From a virus, in the IMG/VR virus record IMGVR_UViG_3300042516_001499, positions 1 through 36,149 of that record: 36,149 nucleotides of DNA. One strand, given 5' to 3'. The translations under genes and the position numbers were made by a program. Shown here one piece after another: positions 1 through 8,966 of this stretch (positions are counted from its first letter, which is position 1; every line of letters starts with the position of its first letter). Under the pieces are notes generated by a model, which had not been told where the DNA came from, ran no database searches, and worked only from the letters and a program-made list of their open reading frames with translations.

Positions 1-48
1 CGGTGCCATTGCGCCTTCCGTCGCTACGCCTCGTACTGCGCCGCGCGC
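1..48. repeat. Left copy of 48-base terminal repeat (in coding sequence)
   Basis: Bases 1-48 match 36102-36149 at 46 of 48 positions (differences at positions 4 and 31). Both copies encode ARGAVRGVATEGAMAP in the same frame and would join in frame. They mark either a redundant end from circular or permuted DNA or a true tandem duplication. Confidence 0.9.
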
Positions 49-2688
49 CGCACCTGTGGTTAGATCGTTGACGGCGTCCTCTACCCACTGAATGCCATAC
101 TTCTTACCGATATTAATAGCTTCATTAATTTTGGCAGGGTCAAATTTTTGCACTCTAGGAGCAACTGCCTCAAACACTTTGACGGCGTCTGCTGGGTTCA
201 ACAGTAGCGCCTTCAGTTTTTGTTCCGTCGCCTTGGACGCAGCATTCGCCCAAAACTTACTAAACGTAGAAGTTACAGCGTAAAGCCATCCGGATACAGG
301 GTTGTAGATACGCGAGATGATCTGCTCAGGCGGCACACCAGTCAACTCTTCGATCGGTGTGCGCGGCACTGTCTCACCACGGAACGATACCTGCGTCGGG
401 TCTTTGGATAGACGTTCGGCAGCCACAGCGAAGTCGGCCACCTTCTGCGCGTAGGTCGGGCCGAACACGCGGTTGAACACCGCTGCACGGTTGCGATCGT
501 TGAGCATTGCGACCGGGTCAGCGGCCTGCACAATGTCGTCCAACATGTAAGACCGCACGGCGTTCAAGATATCCTTGTTCGCGCCATACTGGTTCAACAG
601 TTTGTTGGTAAAACTGCGGTCGCTGTACATGCGCGACACTAGCTCTGCCGGGTTAGAGAACCCGCGGTCACGGATGAGCTGCTCACCGGCCACGCGGCGG
701 AAATCGGATTCGAGCGCGGCTTTCTTGCCCAACAAACGCTGGACGTCAGTCACGGTACCGCGCAGCTCTTCCTCTAGCCCTGGAATGAGCGCCATCGCGC
801 TGCGATTCTTGGATAGCCACTTATTGGCCGCCTTGGGATCAACCACGTCGTTCTTAAGCGCGGCGCGGGTAAAGCTGTCGTAGAACGCATCGCGAGCAAC
901 ACGTACACCTTCCTCGCCGGTCGCGCGGATGAAGTCATCCACGTTAGATTTGTTACCGATGATGGCCGGCGCGATCTGCTCGACAAACTTCTTACGATCG
1001 ACGTTCTTTAGCGTCTCGCTGCTAAACGGCAGACCGACCTTTTCTAGATATGTTTGATCAGCGTTGCGGTATGCAGCGACAAAATCTGGGTCTAGGTTGT
1101 TAATGTGGCCAGACACACGCGTCTTCAATTCGCTCAACAGACGGATGTCGGCAGGGTCGTTCGCCTTGCGCAGTTGCTTGTTGATCTCGCGCTTCAGCGA
1201 ATCCAAGTCCTCAACGGTCGCTTCGGCAAACTTGACGCCTGCTGGCGTGGCAGGCACACCTTCTGCGGTCAAAATGGCGCTCGGTTCGGTTTCCGCTGGA
1301 CGGAAGCGCGAGCGCACTTTGTTATAGATGTTTGGGAATGTCTTGAAGATGTCCGACGCTTGCGTACCTGCGACAAAATTGTAGATGTCGTCCACCGACG
1401 AAGCAGGCAACGTCACGCCTTTAGCGGCGGCAATGTTGAACGCCTCGGTGTAAAGCGGACGTACTTCAGCAATTGCTTTCTTCTCTTTGTCGGCGACCAA
1501 CTTTTCAATCCGAGCGCCGAATGCATTAGGATCAAGCACCGGCGCGTTGTAGGCGTCGGCGATTTGTTGATCGAGCGAGCGCACCTGACGCTGAACGGAC
1601 TTTTCAGTCGCGCCCGTGATTACCGCCAGCTCTTCCGGCTTCAATGACGACAGCTCAACTTTGGATGGATCGCCAAACAGACGGATTTGGTTAGCGCGCA
1701 GATCAGTCTTGGCACGCGCAAACTGTTCGCCATACTTGGCCTTGAAGACCGGATCACGCGACGACAGGTTCTCAATGAAACTGATGATGACCGGGTTGTC
1801 GGCCATCAGCGCGCTAATCGGCATCTGCACGCGTGGACTGCCGGGCGCTTTCAAAGAAACGCCCTCTTGTGCCTTGGCTGCGTTTTGCAGTGTGGTCAGG
1901 AAGTTGGGATCGGCCGCGCCGGCTGCGATAAAGATGTTATTGATACGGCTATCAACATCACGTAGCAGTTCGTTCTCTGGCTGCACGCCGCGCAACTTGT
2001 CGACAACTTCCTTCGCCTTGTCGTAACCCTTACCAACCAATGGGCCGGTCTTTAAGCCAGTGCCTGCTACGTAACCCGCGCCCATACCGCCGAATAGCGA
2101 ACCGACAACGCGGCCAGGCGTGCCACCAACGGCTTCGCCAGCAGTGCCGCCGGTTTCAGCGCCAGTGCCAACGATAAACTGTTCGGCTGGACGAGCGACA
2201 ACTTGCGCAGGGACGCCCATACGGCGCACTGCGGCCAATGGTGGGAACAAGTAAGACGCAGGATCAGTCACCGCTTCAATACCTGTGGCTACTACGCGCT
2301 CACCAAACGTCTGCGGTAGCGCGCCCGTCATCGGCATACCTAACGCTGAGAACAGTCGAGCAGAAGGCTCCGTCACCGCAGCCTGACCGCGTCTGAACGA
2401 CTCGCCGGGCGTCGCCGCAGGCACTTCAGGTCGCAGACCCGCAAGACGGGAACCTAATTCGTAGGGGTTCAGATTAAGCCGTGTCAGGTAGTCCGAGATC
2501 ATCTGACTAACGCCTGTGGCGGCACCCAACGTGCCTGTCACACCGCGCTGGGCAGCCTCGACACGGTAGTCGCCAAAATCTGCTTCGGTAGCAAGACCTA
2601 GCCCAATAGCCCGTTCTTTAACTTGCTCTTTAGTGGCGTTATCAGGTACATCAGTAATTACGTTGCCATTTGGGAGTGTGATATTCAT
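1..2688 (-). CDS. Large internal virion / DNA-ejection-type protein (N-terminal 896 codons; continues at the other window end)
   Basis: The frame is open from an ATG at 2688 to the left edge with no stop. The ribosome site AAGGG lies 9 bases before the ATG. Most of the protein is predicted helical and rich in A, K, E, D and R. It begins MNITLPNGNVITDVPDNATK, a short beta-like start often seen in large phage virion proteins. A Gly-rich hydrophobic stretch spans about residues 166-215 and could contact a membrane. It is the third and largest of three consecutive structural-type genes downstream of the tail genes, the position of the ejection proteins (P22 gp7/gp16/gp20, T7 gp14-16). No lytic transglycosylase or protease motif was seen. 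The C-terminus is at 36081-36149, so the full protein is 902 or 918 aa depending on whether the end repeat is real. The virion role is inferred from position and composition. Confidence 0.75.
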   Translation of the reverse strand, partial: MNITLPNGNVITDVPDNATKEQVKERAIGLGLATEADFGDYRVEAAQRGVTGTLGAATGVSQMISDYLTRLNLNPYELGSRLAGLRPEVPAATPGESFRRGQAAVTEPSARLFSALGMPMTGALPQTFGERVVATGIEAVTDPASYLFPPLAAVRRMGVPAQVVARPAEQFIVGTGAETGGTAGEAVGGTPGRVVGSLFGGMGAGYVAGTGLKTGPLVGKGYDKAKEVVDKLRGVQPENELLRDVDSRINNIFIAAGAADPNFLTTLQNAAKAQEGVSLKAPGSPRVQMPISALMADNPVIISFIENLSSRDPVFKAKYGEQFARAKTDLRANQIRLFGDPSKVELSSLKPEELAVITGATEKSVQRQVRSLDQQIADAYNAPVLDPNAFGARIEKLVADKEKKAIAEVRPLYTEAFNIAAAKGVTLPASSVDDIYNFVAGTQASDIFKTFPNIYNKVRSRFRPAETEPSAILTAEGVPATPAGVKFAEATVEDLDSLKREINKQLRKANDPADIRLLSELKTRVSGHINNLDPDFVAAYRNADQTYLEKVGLPFSSETLKNVDRKKFVEQIAPAIIGNKSNVDDFIRATGEEGVRVARDAFYDSFTRAALKNDVVDPKAANKWLSKNRSAMALIPGLEEELRGTVTDVQRLLGKKAALESDFRRVAGEQLIRDRGFSNPAELVSRMYSDRSFTNKLLNQYGANKDILNAVRSYMLDDIVQAADPVAMLNDRNRAAVFNRVFGPTYAQKVADFAVAAERLSKDPTQVSFRGETVPRTPIEELTGVPPEQIISRIYNPVSGWLYAVTSTFSKFWANAASKATEQKLKALLLNPADAVKVFEAVAPRVQKFDPAKINEAINIGKKYGIQWVEDAVNDLTTGAARGAVRGVATEGAMAP

Positions 2689-2700
2689 TTTTGAACACCC

Positions 2701-4041
2701 TTATTTCTTTTCAGGCAAGTCAGACCAAGACTTCTGTTTAGCGCCTGTGCCGGATTTTCCTACTGAAGGTACTGTAGGTATTGCCGTATCATCAAACAAT
2801 ATGTTAATAGTATCTTCATCAATTTTGGCTTTAGCAGCAATTTTGCGTTGTTTAGTAATTTCTCTAGAGTATTTGTTAGCAGCTACTTCACGCAAAGTGT
2901 TTACAGTACTAAGTATGTCGTCTATTGTGTATTTAGATGGGCGGCCAAATACTGCGTTAGCTATCATATCCGTAGCTCGGCTGATTAGCGCCGGGTCTTT
3001 ACGTGCAAGTTCCACGTCTTGATTACTCAACCGACCACCACCTTGAGTCATTTTTGCCAGCTCAGTAATACCAGCGTTAAACGACGATGCATTGTTAGTA
3101 GCTTTAGCTTGATTAAGCAAAACTATAGCGTTATCGCCCGCGTCGATAGTAGACTTATACGGATCCAAAGATTCCAATAAAGTTTTGCGGTATTTCGGTA
3201 TGTCAATCGGCTCTTTTTGCCCTGTCATGCTAAACCTAGGCGCAACCTTTTCCGCTTGCTGATCAACTGCTCTGTTTACTGCTGCCTGTTGTGTTTGGGT
3301 CAATTCACCAAACCGTTTTCCATACCTAGCCATAGATTCGGCTTCTCGATCGGTGCCATATGCCGGCGCTTTATCCGCTTTCTCGCCCTCGACGCGTATC
3401 GCGTCGTTTACAGACTTTCGTTCCGCAGTCGTTAATTGTGAGTAAGGTTTGTCGAACAGCTCAAACGACTTACCCTCTACTTTTTCACCAAACTTCGGCA
3501 CGTCGTCTGTTTCCGGCAGACCGGCTAATGTATCGTTAACCATCTGCAACGCTCGATCGCGGCCTTCCGCATCAGGAGGCAATGCTTCTATCTCGCGGCG
3601 CTTTTGCATTAGATCAGCACGAGTCCTTGCAATCCGAACCTTCTCTGGCTCATTTGCTACACGTCCTTCACGCTGACGTTGCGCCACCAACGCCGCGTCG
3701 GCCTGCGCTTTGCGGCCGTAGTCGGCTAGCGTCAATGCGCCTTGCTGATCGCCTGCATCGGCGAGTTGTTGGGCGGCAGTGAATATCGACTCGGGGTCGC
3801 CTAAGTTGATACCGCGTAAGGCCGACTGACGCGCGCTGATCATGCGCAACTGCGGGTCTTCCGCACCCAGGACGCTTGCCAAACCTTGCCCGAACCGCTG
3901 ACCCGCACGGATCGCGTTGTATCGAATGCTCTGAAACGGATCGAGCCGCGCCATTTCCGCCGCCTGACGCTGCATCATCAAATCGCGTTGCTGCTGGTAA
4001 TCTTCCGGCGAAGTGAACAAACCTAAGATTTCGCTTGCCAT
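2701..4041 (-). CDS. Probable internal virion protein, 446 aa
   Basis: ATG start at 4041 with AGGAG 6 bases upstream; only 12 bases separate its stop from the next gene. The protein is highly charged, Gln/Ala-rich and largely helical, with no signal peptide or membrane segment. The N-terminal 150 residues (DYQQQRDLMMQRQAAEMARL onward) look like a long helical or coiled-coil section. The rest is rich in short helices with several GTDRE/YGKRFGELT-like patches. It is the second of three consecutive large genes between the tail-fibre module and the lysis module, as expected for podovirus ejection proteins. I recognise no catalytic motif. A structural role is inferred from gene order and composition. 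Confidence 0.7.
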   Translation of the reverse strand: MASEILGLFTSPEDYQQQRDLMMQRQAAEMARLDPFQSIRYNAIRAGQRFGQGLASVLGAEDPQLRMISARQSALRGINLGDPESIFTAAQQLADAGDQQGALTLADYGRKAQADAALVAQRQREGRVANEPEKVRIARTRADLMQKRREIEALPPDAEGRDRALQMVNDTLAGLPETDDVPKFGEKVEGKSFELFDKPYSQLTTAERKSVNDAIRVEGEKADKAPAYGTDREAESMARYGKRFGELTQTQQAAVNRAVDQQAEKVAPRFSMTGQKEPIDIPKYRKTLLESLDPYKSTIDAGDNAIVLLNQAKATNNASSFNAGITELAKMTQGGGRLSNQDVELARKDPALISRATDMIANAVFGRPSKYTIDDILSTVNTLREVAANKYSREITKQRKIAAKAKIDEDTINILFDDTAIPTVPSVGKSGTGAKQKSWSDLPEKK

Positions 4042-4049
4042 GATGGCTC

Positions 4050-5168
4050 CTATATTCCGAACAACGAAGAGTCTTGCCTGTTGTTACCAAAAATGTTGCC
4101 GTAGTAGTTTATAAAGGGGCTATTTCCGGCGTTTTCGCTTGTTAAATACGTCCGGTTGTAGGCTGGGCCGCTACTTCCGCCGCTAAACAGACCTCTCAAC
4201 TCTCGGCCTAACATAGACGCGAAGTCTTGACTAGTCCGTGTGCTACCTAAACCTTGCAAAAAGTCAGCCGTTGGGTTCAGCATACCCGCTTGCATTTGAA
4301 TATCTGCTGCACGTTGCCCGCCGCTTAACAGTGCTTGCGCGCCTGCTGGCGATGCTTGACGGCCGCCCAATTGCGCGCCGATATCCAATGCCTGTTGACC
4401 AAGCGCCTCGATATCGCCCGCTGCGCCAAGATAGGATTGAAACGGCGCAAGTGAGCCAACCAAACCGCGCTGATACCCACCTAGCAAATCAGCACCAGTA
4501 CCAAACAGCGTAGTGCCGAAAGCTAACTGACGTTGACCTTGCTCCTGCGCTCTAGCTGCCAACTCGGCATCCTGCTGCGCGAGCGCGTTGTAGTACGCCT
4601 CCATCTCGGGGTTTGTTGCTACTAGCCCCGCACCCCCGCCAGGACGCAGACCAGTTGCACCGACAGCTAAACCTGTGCGACCTGCTTGGAACTCTCGGTT
4701 ACGCAGTTCAGCTAAAGTACGCTCGCGCTGCGGTGCCAAGATGTCGAGCTGCGACGTCATGTAGCGTTGTGCTACATCGGCAGGCGACTCAGCCAGATAT
4801 TGCTGCCCTAACTGAAACAACCGCCCCGAAGCGTCTGCCATCGGTGCGTATAGCCCTGGCGCAGCAGCGGCAAGATTTAACCCTGTTTCGCCGCCTAACC
4901 CGAGTAGTTCATCTTGAAAAGCGCGTAGTTCAGGTGAAAGTTGATACGACGCGGCAGCCACGCGGCCGCTTGGGCCATAGTTAAATTGACTAGCGCCAAA
5001 ACGTGTCGTAACGCCTACAGGACGAAAACGCGCTTCCTCCGCAGCAATCCGCGCAGCTTCTATGTTAGACGCCGCTGCTTGCGCAGCAGCTTTTCTAGCC
5101 GAACGCGACTGCAACGCGCCACCAAGTAGGTTTCCACCCGTCATTATGGCCGCAGCAGTAATAGGCAT
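4050..5168 (-). CDS. Probable DNA-transfer/internal virion protein, 372 aa
   Basis: ATG at 5168 with the strong ribosome site AAAGGAG 6 bases upstream. The N-terminus (MPITAAAIMTGGNLLGGALQ) is a hydrophobic, Gly/Ala-rich segment followed by an Ala-rich helix (about residues 20-48). The middle and C-terminal parts are rich in A, G, Q and L with repeated GAQ/GGQ-type turns. This composition (hydrophobic start, then Ala/Gly/Gln-rich helices) is typical of small ejection proteins such as P22 gp7 or T7 gp14, which enter the host envelope during infection. It is the first of three consecutive large structural-type genes. The C-terminal tail is Ser/Asn/Tyr-rich. The family match is by style and position, not by a defined motif. 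Confidence 0.68.
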   Translation of the reverse strand: MPITAAAIMTGGNLLGGALQSRSARKAAAQAAASNIEAARIAAEEARFRPVGVTTRFGASQFNYGPSGRVAAASYQLSPELRAFQDELLGLGGETGLNLAAAAPGLYAPMADASGRLFQLGQQYLAESPADVAQRYMTSQLDILAPQRERTLAELRNREFQAGRTGLAVGATGLRPGGGAGLVATNPEMEAYYNALAQQDAELAARAQEQGQRQLAFGTTLFGTGADLLGGYQRGLVGSLAPFQSYLGAAGDIEALGQQALDIGAQLGGRQASPAGAQALLSGGQRAADIQMQAGMLNPTADFLQGLGSTRTSQDFASMLGRELRGLFSGGSSGPAYNRTYLTSENAGNSPFINYYGNIFGNNRQDSSLFGI

Positions 5169-5169
5169 G

Positions 5170-5490
5170 TTACTCTCCTTTAATCAACACGTTGTCCACT
5201 TTGGCTGGGTCTTTCTCGTCAGTCGCGTGGATGCAATACCAAACACAATCTTCAATGGCTTTCACGCCGTGCGTGACGCCTGCCTTAATTTCTAAACATG
5301 CTGGCGCGTTGATAATCTGAATCTCGTCGCCCACCAGCACTGCTACCTTACCTCTAGCCAAAATCGACAGATGGCTGAAATCATGCGTATGCTTCAATAT
5401 CGCTTGCCCAGCTTTAACATAAATCTCTTTTGCGTACAGCCCATCAGAAAAATGATGGACTATACCGTTGAGCAAAAGGTCGACCTGCAT
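5170..5490 (-). CDS. Small cupin-fold protein, 106 aa
   Basis: The sequence fits a single-domain cupin. The first cupin motif is at residues 34-47 (HTHDFSHLSILARG) and the second at 67-76 (EIKAGVTHGV). H34, H36 and H74 fall where cupins place metal-binding histidines; H40 replaces the usual Glu of motif 1. The length of about 106 aa matches a minimal six-stranded barrel. It lies between the second tail fibre (3 bases from that gene's stop) and the ejection-protein genes (2-base gap after it), so it is co-transcribed with late structural genes. Cupins bind metals and small molecules and include isomerases, dioxygenases and sugar-binding proteins; the substrate cannot be read here. It could be a virion decoration or an enzyme acting on a sugar or surface ligand. 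Confidence 0.75.
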   Translation of the reverse strand: MQVDLLLNGIVHHFSDGLYAKEIYVKAGQAILKHTHDFSHLSILARGKVAVLVGDEIQIINAPACLEIKAGVTHGVKAIEDCVWYCIHATDEKDPAKVDNVLIKGE

Positions 5491-5493
5491 CGC

Positions 5494-6309
5494 TTACCTA
5501 AAAATAGCAATATTGACCATTTGATACCCTACTCTACTAGCTGCGCCATCGACAGTCATTATCCTTAACGAACCAGCAGAAACGGTGTGTATGTTGATTT
5601 GCGGCGGCGCATTTTGGGTAGTGCCAGTAGCAATATCGCCAGTACAAATAGCAGCGTAATTAGCGTCAGCCATTGCGTTTGTAAAAGTGATCGTATAGTC
5701 CCCGTTAGGCTGCCCCGCTGTTACCGCCACGCTTGCAATGTTACCGCTGCCCCTAATAGTTGGTGGGGTAGTAGTGCCATCAAAACTTACCCATGCTTTA
5801 CACTCAAACATTGTTATCGCGCCAGTACTACCATTGACGCTAGTAACACCACCGTTAGCAATCGTCGGGTTTCCAGATACGCCGTCGCCGTCAGTTACCG
5901 TAATACCAGTTCCAGCAGTAATCGTTCTCGGCGTTAACGTATTAGCGGAAGTTCTAACAGCTATGCCGTTAGACGCTGTATCCGCAACAGTCCCTAAATT
6001 TGCTCTGGCATTTGCAGCAGTCGATGCGCCAGTCCCTCCGTCAACAATAGCTAAATCAGTTATCCCAGATATAGACCCACCAACAATCGTTGCGGTTAAG
6101 GAAGTAACGGTCGCTGTCCCCGCAGCTAACGTCCCCGCAGTAACGGTGCCGGTAAACGTCGGAGACGCAAGATCAGCTTTAGTCGCGACCGCCGTAGCAA
6201 TATTGTTGAACTCCGTGTCAATTTCAGTGCCTTTGACAATCTTATTGCCGTTGCCTGACGCTAAAGCATCTTTTGCCGCGAAATCTGTACTTTTTACGTA
6301 GTTAGTCAT
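5494..6309 (-). CDS. Tail fibre protein with C-terminal domain shared with the long fibre, 271 aa
   Basis: The start ATG overlaps the stop of the upstream gene by 4 bases. The N-terminal 45 residues (MTNYVKSTDFAAKDAL...) resemble the attachment region of small phage fibres. Residues 46-165 are low-complexity T/A/G/V-rich repeats (FTGTVTAG, VDGGTGAS) typical of trimeric beta fibre shafts. The last ~100 residues (KAWVSFDGT to VNIAIFR) align by eye with the end of the 1035-aa fibre at 12667-15774; both end NIAIFR/NVAIFR. The protein probably forms or tips a tail fibre and contacts the host surface. It sits directly after the tail connector genes and before the cupin. Confidence 0.8.
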   Translation of the reverse strand: MTNYVKSTDFAAKDALASGNGNKIVKGTEIDTEFNNIATAVATKADLASPTFTGTVTAGTLAAGTATVTSLTATIVGGSISGITDLAIVDGGTGASTAANARANLGTVADTASNGIAVRTSANTLTPRTITAGTGITVTDGDGVSGNPTIANGGVTSVNGSTGAITMFECKAWVSFDGTTTPPTIRGSGNIASVAVTAGQPNGDYTITFTNAMADANYAAICTGDIATGTTQNAPPQINIHTVSAGSLRIMTVDGAASRVGYQMVNIAIFR

Positions 6310-7865
6310 AGCACCCGCCCATTCTTGCTAAGGATTTCAATTTTCTGTATAGACAGTTCCGAAGAATTTATTTCCGCTTCGTAACCTGTCTGCACGATAC
6401 GTCCTGATCCGGTACCTTGCGCGTAAAGCGTTTGCAAGGCAATACCGCCGCTATATTGCGCCACCGGAACACCATTCGCGCCGTACTCAGCAATACCGTA
6501 TTCGGACACACCTTGTGTCGGTATCTGTACGTTCTGAGAGTAAAAATTTTCAGTAAAGTCAAAAGCCCACTTAACTGTTAGCGCCTGGTTCGTTCCGCCA
6601 ATGACTACCACACCAATACGTTTAATTATCGACGTTATGTTTTGGTCGCCTAAGTCTGCTTGATTTGTGTAGTAAGAAAAGCGATAGGTAGAAGTATCGT
6701 CTAAGTACGTGTTGTACTTGCCGATATACCCTGTTTTCCCAAACAACAAATCGCCGTTGCGCCGGGATAAAAGCGCAGTAGGTATGTTGTCAGTCCACGT
6801 AGTTACTCTTGAGGAACCGTCATCTAGTACGCCGCGCGTATCAAATACGTAGGCAATACTAGCCGTCGGAAACGTAATTAGGTAAAACGCATTCAGCTCG
6901 GAATATACCGCTTTGATGTTGCCTGCCGCCTCGCCAGCCGCTGCTTGGACAAGGTCGTTGCGAACATTCTTACTAAGATCACGAAACGGCGCGGACTTTT
7001 CTTGAATGGTGCGCAGCACGGAGCGCACGCCACTGTTTGATAGGAAAACAACGTCTGTATTAGTGTTCTGCACCGAGTCACGGGAGATACAGCCGATACC
7101 CCCTACCGTGTCATATAGCGACATCGTCGACGGCGCTGTCGCACCTTGGTACACAAGAATCTGGCGCTTACCGAATATGAACAAAAAGCCGTTATGCGCA
7201 GCTAAAGCGGTAATTTCATCCGGCCCGTTTGGCCATACGGTATTAACGTTAAGTGATCCGGCCGTGCCGGTTGACCATACGTGTCCGGCGGTTAGATCAG
7301 AAAAATACAGAGTTTGTTTGTTGCTTGCCGTATTCGCCGCCCACAGACGTCCGTAGGCAGAAATTACGATATCAGCTTGCGGCACTGTAGCCGCGTAGCC
7401 TGTTTTCTCACTGACGCGGCGGTAGGTCGTGCTGCTTACTGCTGGATCGTAAATTAACGGATCGTAACCACTTTGAAAAAAATACGTGATGCCGTTTAGC
7501 GAAGCGCAATGCCAATTACTCGCGCTAATTGTTGGGGCAGTCCCCCCACCGCCATAAGTCAGCTCAACAACAGCGTTACTTCCGTCTAGCTTAAACAGTT
7601 TGTTATTGCCTGCGAACAAAACGGTATATGTGCCGTCCGCACCAACTAGCTCATGAATGACGGTAACATTGTTCGCGCCCAAGTTGCCCGAGGATGAATT
7701 AACTCTTGACCAGCCCTTACGCGCGCCGATTCTGCCGTACTGATCGATGACGCAGTTATTTGCCTGCAAGGCAAATCCGGCGGATAAATCAAGCGGCGAA
7801 TCTTGGGTGTTCAGGCCGTAAAAGCCTGGTGCAGAAATCGTATTGACCTGTAGCGCTTGGCTCAT
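6306..7865 (-). CDS. P22 gp10-like packaged-DNA stabilization / tail tube protein, 519 aa
   Basis: The protein begins MSQALQVNTISAPGFYGLNT, with the early motif LDLSAGFALQANNCVIDQYG-RIGARKGW that recurs in podovirus stabilization or tail tubular B-like proteins. The whole length is beta-rich with repeated FxxRRNGDLLFG and GxxWHCASLNG-like blade elements, consistent with a propeller or beta-rich hub. No membrane segment is present. Its start overlaps the stop of the connector gene upstream (7862-8512) by 4 bases, the same order as P22 genes 4 and 10. Expected role: closing the portal channel after DNA packaging and joining the tail tip. Confidence in the role is good; assignment to the P22 type rather than the T7 gp12 type is less sure. 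Confidence 0.78.
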   Translation of the reverse strand: MSQALQVNTISAPGFYGLNTQDSPLDLSAGFALQANNCVIDQYGRIGARKGWSRVNSSSGNLGANNVTVIHELVGADGTYTVLFAGNNKLFKLDGSNAVVELTYGGGGTAPTISASNWHCASLNGITYFFQSGYDPLIYDPAVSSTTYRRVSEKTGYAATVPQADIVISAYGRLWAANTASNKQTLYFSDLTAGHVWSTGTAGSLNVNTVWPNGPDEITALAAHNGFLFIFGKRQILVYQGATAPSTMSLYDTVGGIGCISRDSVQNTNTDVVFLSNSGVRSVLRTIQEKSAPFRDLSKNVRNDLVQAAAGEAAGNIKAVYSELNAFYLITFPTASIAYVFDTRGVLDDGSSRVTTWTDNIPTALLSRRNGDLLFGKTGYIGKYNTYLDDTSTYRFSYYTNQADLGDQNITSIIKRIGVVVIGGTNQALTVKWAFDFTENFYSQNVQIPTQGVSEYGIAEYGANGVPVAQYSGGIALQTLYAQGTGSGRIVQTGYEAEINSSELSIQKIEILSKNGRVL

Positions 7866-8512
7866 GTCGGCACAAACTCCTGCATCTCGGGGAAGCGCGT
7901 GGCTTCCAGCGCTATATAGTCAGACAGCATGCTTCTGTAGAGCGCATATGCTTCTGAGGAATTTAGACCGCCATCTTCGCCGCGCTCAACCAACGCTCTG
8001 GCGTAAGCATTCTGGGCGACTAGCACGTCTGGCACTAGCACCATCGTCGAGTCCGACGACAATACCGCCTGCGGCACAGTCAAAAAGAACTTAATGGTGT
8101 AGACGCCGTTAGGGCGACCCCATAGCTGCACTTTAGCGTCGCCGCTATTGTCGACGCCTTCAAAACAGTATTGTGTCGGCACGGAATCTACAAACGGCTG
8201 GAGGTTCTGCTTTCTACGCATATCTCCAACTGAGATATTCTGCATCACGACGTTGGACGTCGTGTTGAGCGGCTCACTGCTTACGCGGAACTTCTGACCA
8301 GCACCAGTCAGAGCGTATTCGTACACACTTGCGGAAGTCGTCACCGTCACTTCGGTGCCGAGCGCGTTCCAATCGTAGGCGTCTTCGATCTGGCGCTTGG
8401 CGTCGTTGACGAACTTACCAATTAGCGTGGAGTATGTGGTCAGACCGACGGTCGATACCGTCTGCTCTCGCAGGCGGATCAGCACATCGTTGACGAGTTC
8501 TAAGTAGGTCAT
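7862..8512 (-). CDS. Head-tail adaptor (P22 gp4 / tail tubular A-like), 216 aa
   Basis: The protein starts MTYLELVNDVLIRLREQTVS, a helical N-terminus common to podovirus head-tail connectors. A FVNDAKRQIEDAYDWNALG segment follows (about residues 33-52), then beta-rich central sections (VTVTTSASVYEYAL, FRVSSEPLN). A C-terminal helical region (residues 165-205) contains AQNAYARALVERGEDGG. Length and layout match proteins that form the ring below the portal. The gene overlaps both neighbours by 4 bases (ATGA type), showing tight translational coupling, and is followed by the gp10-like gene as in P22-type phages. Confidence 0.78.
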   Translation of the reverse strand: MTYLELVNDVLIRLREQTVSTVGLTTYSTLIGKFVNDAKRQIEDAYDWNALGTEVTVTTSASVYEYALTGAGQKFRVSSEPLNTTSNVVMQNISVGDMRRKQNLQPFVDSVPTQYCFEGVDNSGDAKVQLWGRPNGVYTIKFFLTVPQAVLSSDSTMVLVPDVLVAQNAYARALVERGEDGGLNSSEAYALYRSMLSDYIALEATRFPEMQEFVPT

Positions 8513-8811
8513 TTGCTTTTCGCCTTATTCCTTGCGGATATAGCGCTAGCTTTTGCCTTTGCGTCCGCCTTGGAGGATGCGCCCCAGGCTTTCAAAGAGA
8601 GCAAGAGCCGTGTAGGCTTGCCATCCTTGAACTCGGGGCCGGGCATGTTGCCCATCCTGGCGAGAAAAGAAGCTCGTCGTGGGTTGTCGCCAGATTTGAC
8701 TGGCGCTTTCAGGGTTCCCCCTGTTGCTGCATTATAAGACGCGCGGCCTGTAGCGTTCAAGCCGCCCTTTGGGTTTTGACCGGCTTTTCGCTGCCAGGCA
8801 GGTGTCTTCAT
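8509..8811 (-). CDS. Small basic phage protein (DUF6321-like), 100 aa
   Basis: The sequence is strongly basic with the recognisable phage pattern WQRKAGQNPKGGLNATGRAS followed by NPRRASFLARMG (about residues 6-25 and 63-75). I associate this pattern with the DUF6321 family; its function is unknown. The C-terminus is an Ala/Lys tail (KADAKAKASAISARNKAKSK). Its start overlaps the stop of the 52-aa gene upstream by 4 bases. It is the second of two successive small Lys-rich genes immediately before the connector genes, so these could be DNA-binding virion components or assembly factors. That role is inference from charge and position. Confidence 0.6.
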   Translation of the reverse strand: MKTPAWQRKAGQNPKGGLNATGRASYNAATGGTLKAPVKSGDNPRRASFLARMGNMPGPEFKDGKPTRLLLSLKAWGASSKADAKAKASAISARNKAKSK

Positions 8812-8966
8812 TTTTTCCTCGCTGCTCGCATGTTGTCGATCAGGTTCGGGTAGGGTCGACCGGCGGCCTTGGCCATCTTCTTCGCCGCCGTCTTCTTGGC
8901 AGGCGACAACGGCTTGGGCGGCCCTAGACCTTTAGGCCGTTTCTTATCCCAGACCGGCGACTTCAT
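8808..8966 (-). CDS. Tiny Lys/Pro-rich basic protein, 52 aa
   Basis: ATG at 8966 overlapping the upstream stop (ATGA) and a TGA at 8808-8810 overlapping the next start. The product begins MKSPVWDKKRPKGLGPPKPL and continues with Ala/Lys-rich sequence to RAARKK. The Trp near the N-terminus and the basic character mirror the next gene (MKTPAWQRK...), so the two may derive from an old duplication at their N-termini. No known domain was recognised. The overlapping stop/start signals on both sides strongly support that it is translated. It is too short for most default gene finders. Confidence 0.6.
   Translation of the reverse strand: MKSPVWDKKRPKGLGPPKPLSPAKKTAAKKMAKAAGRPYPNLIDNMRAARKK

Noticed and set aside
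5738-6301. 187-codon plus-strand frame opposite the small fibre
   Set aside because: Val/Pro/Ala low-complexity product mirrors the T/A/G-rich fibre repeats; no ribosome site.
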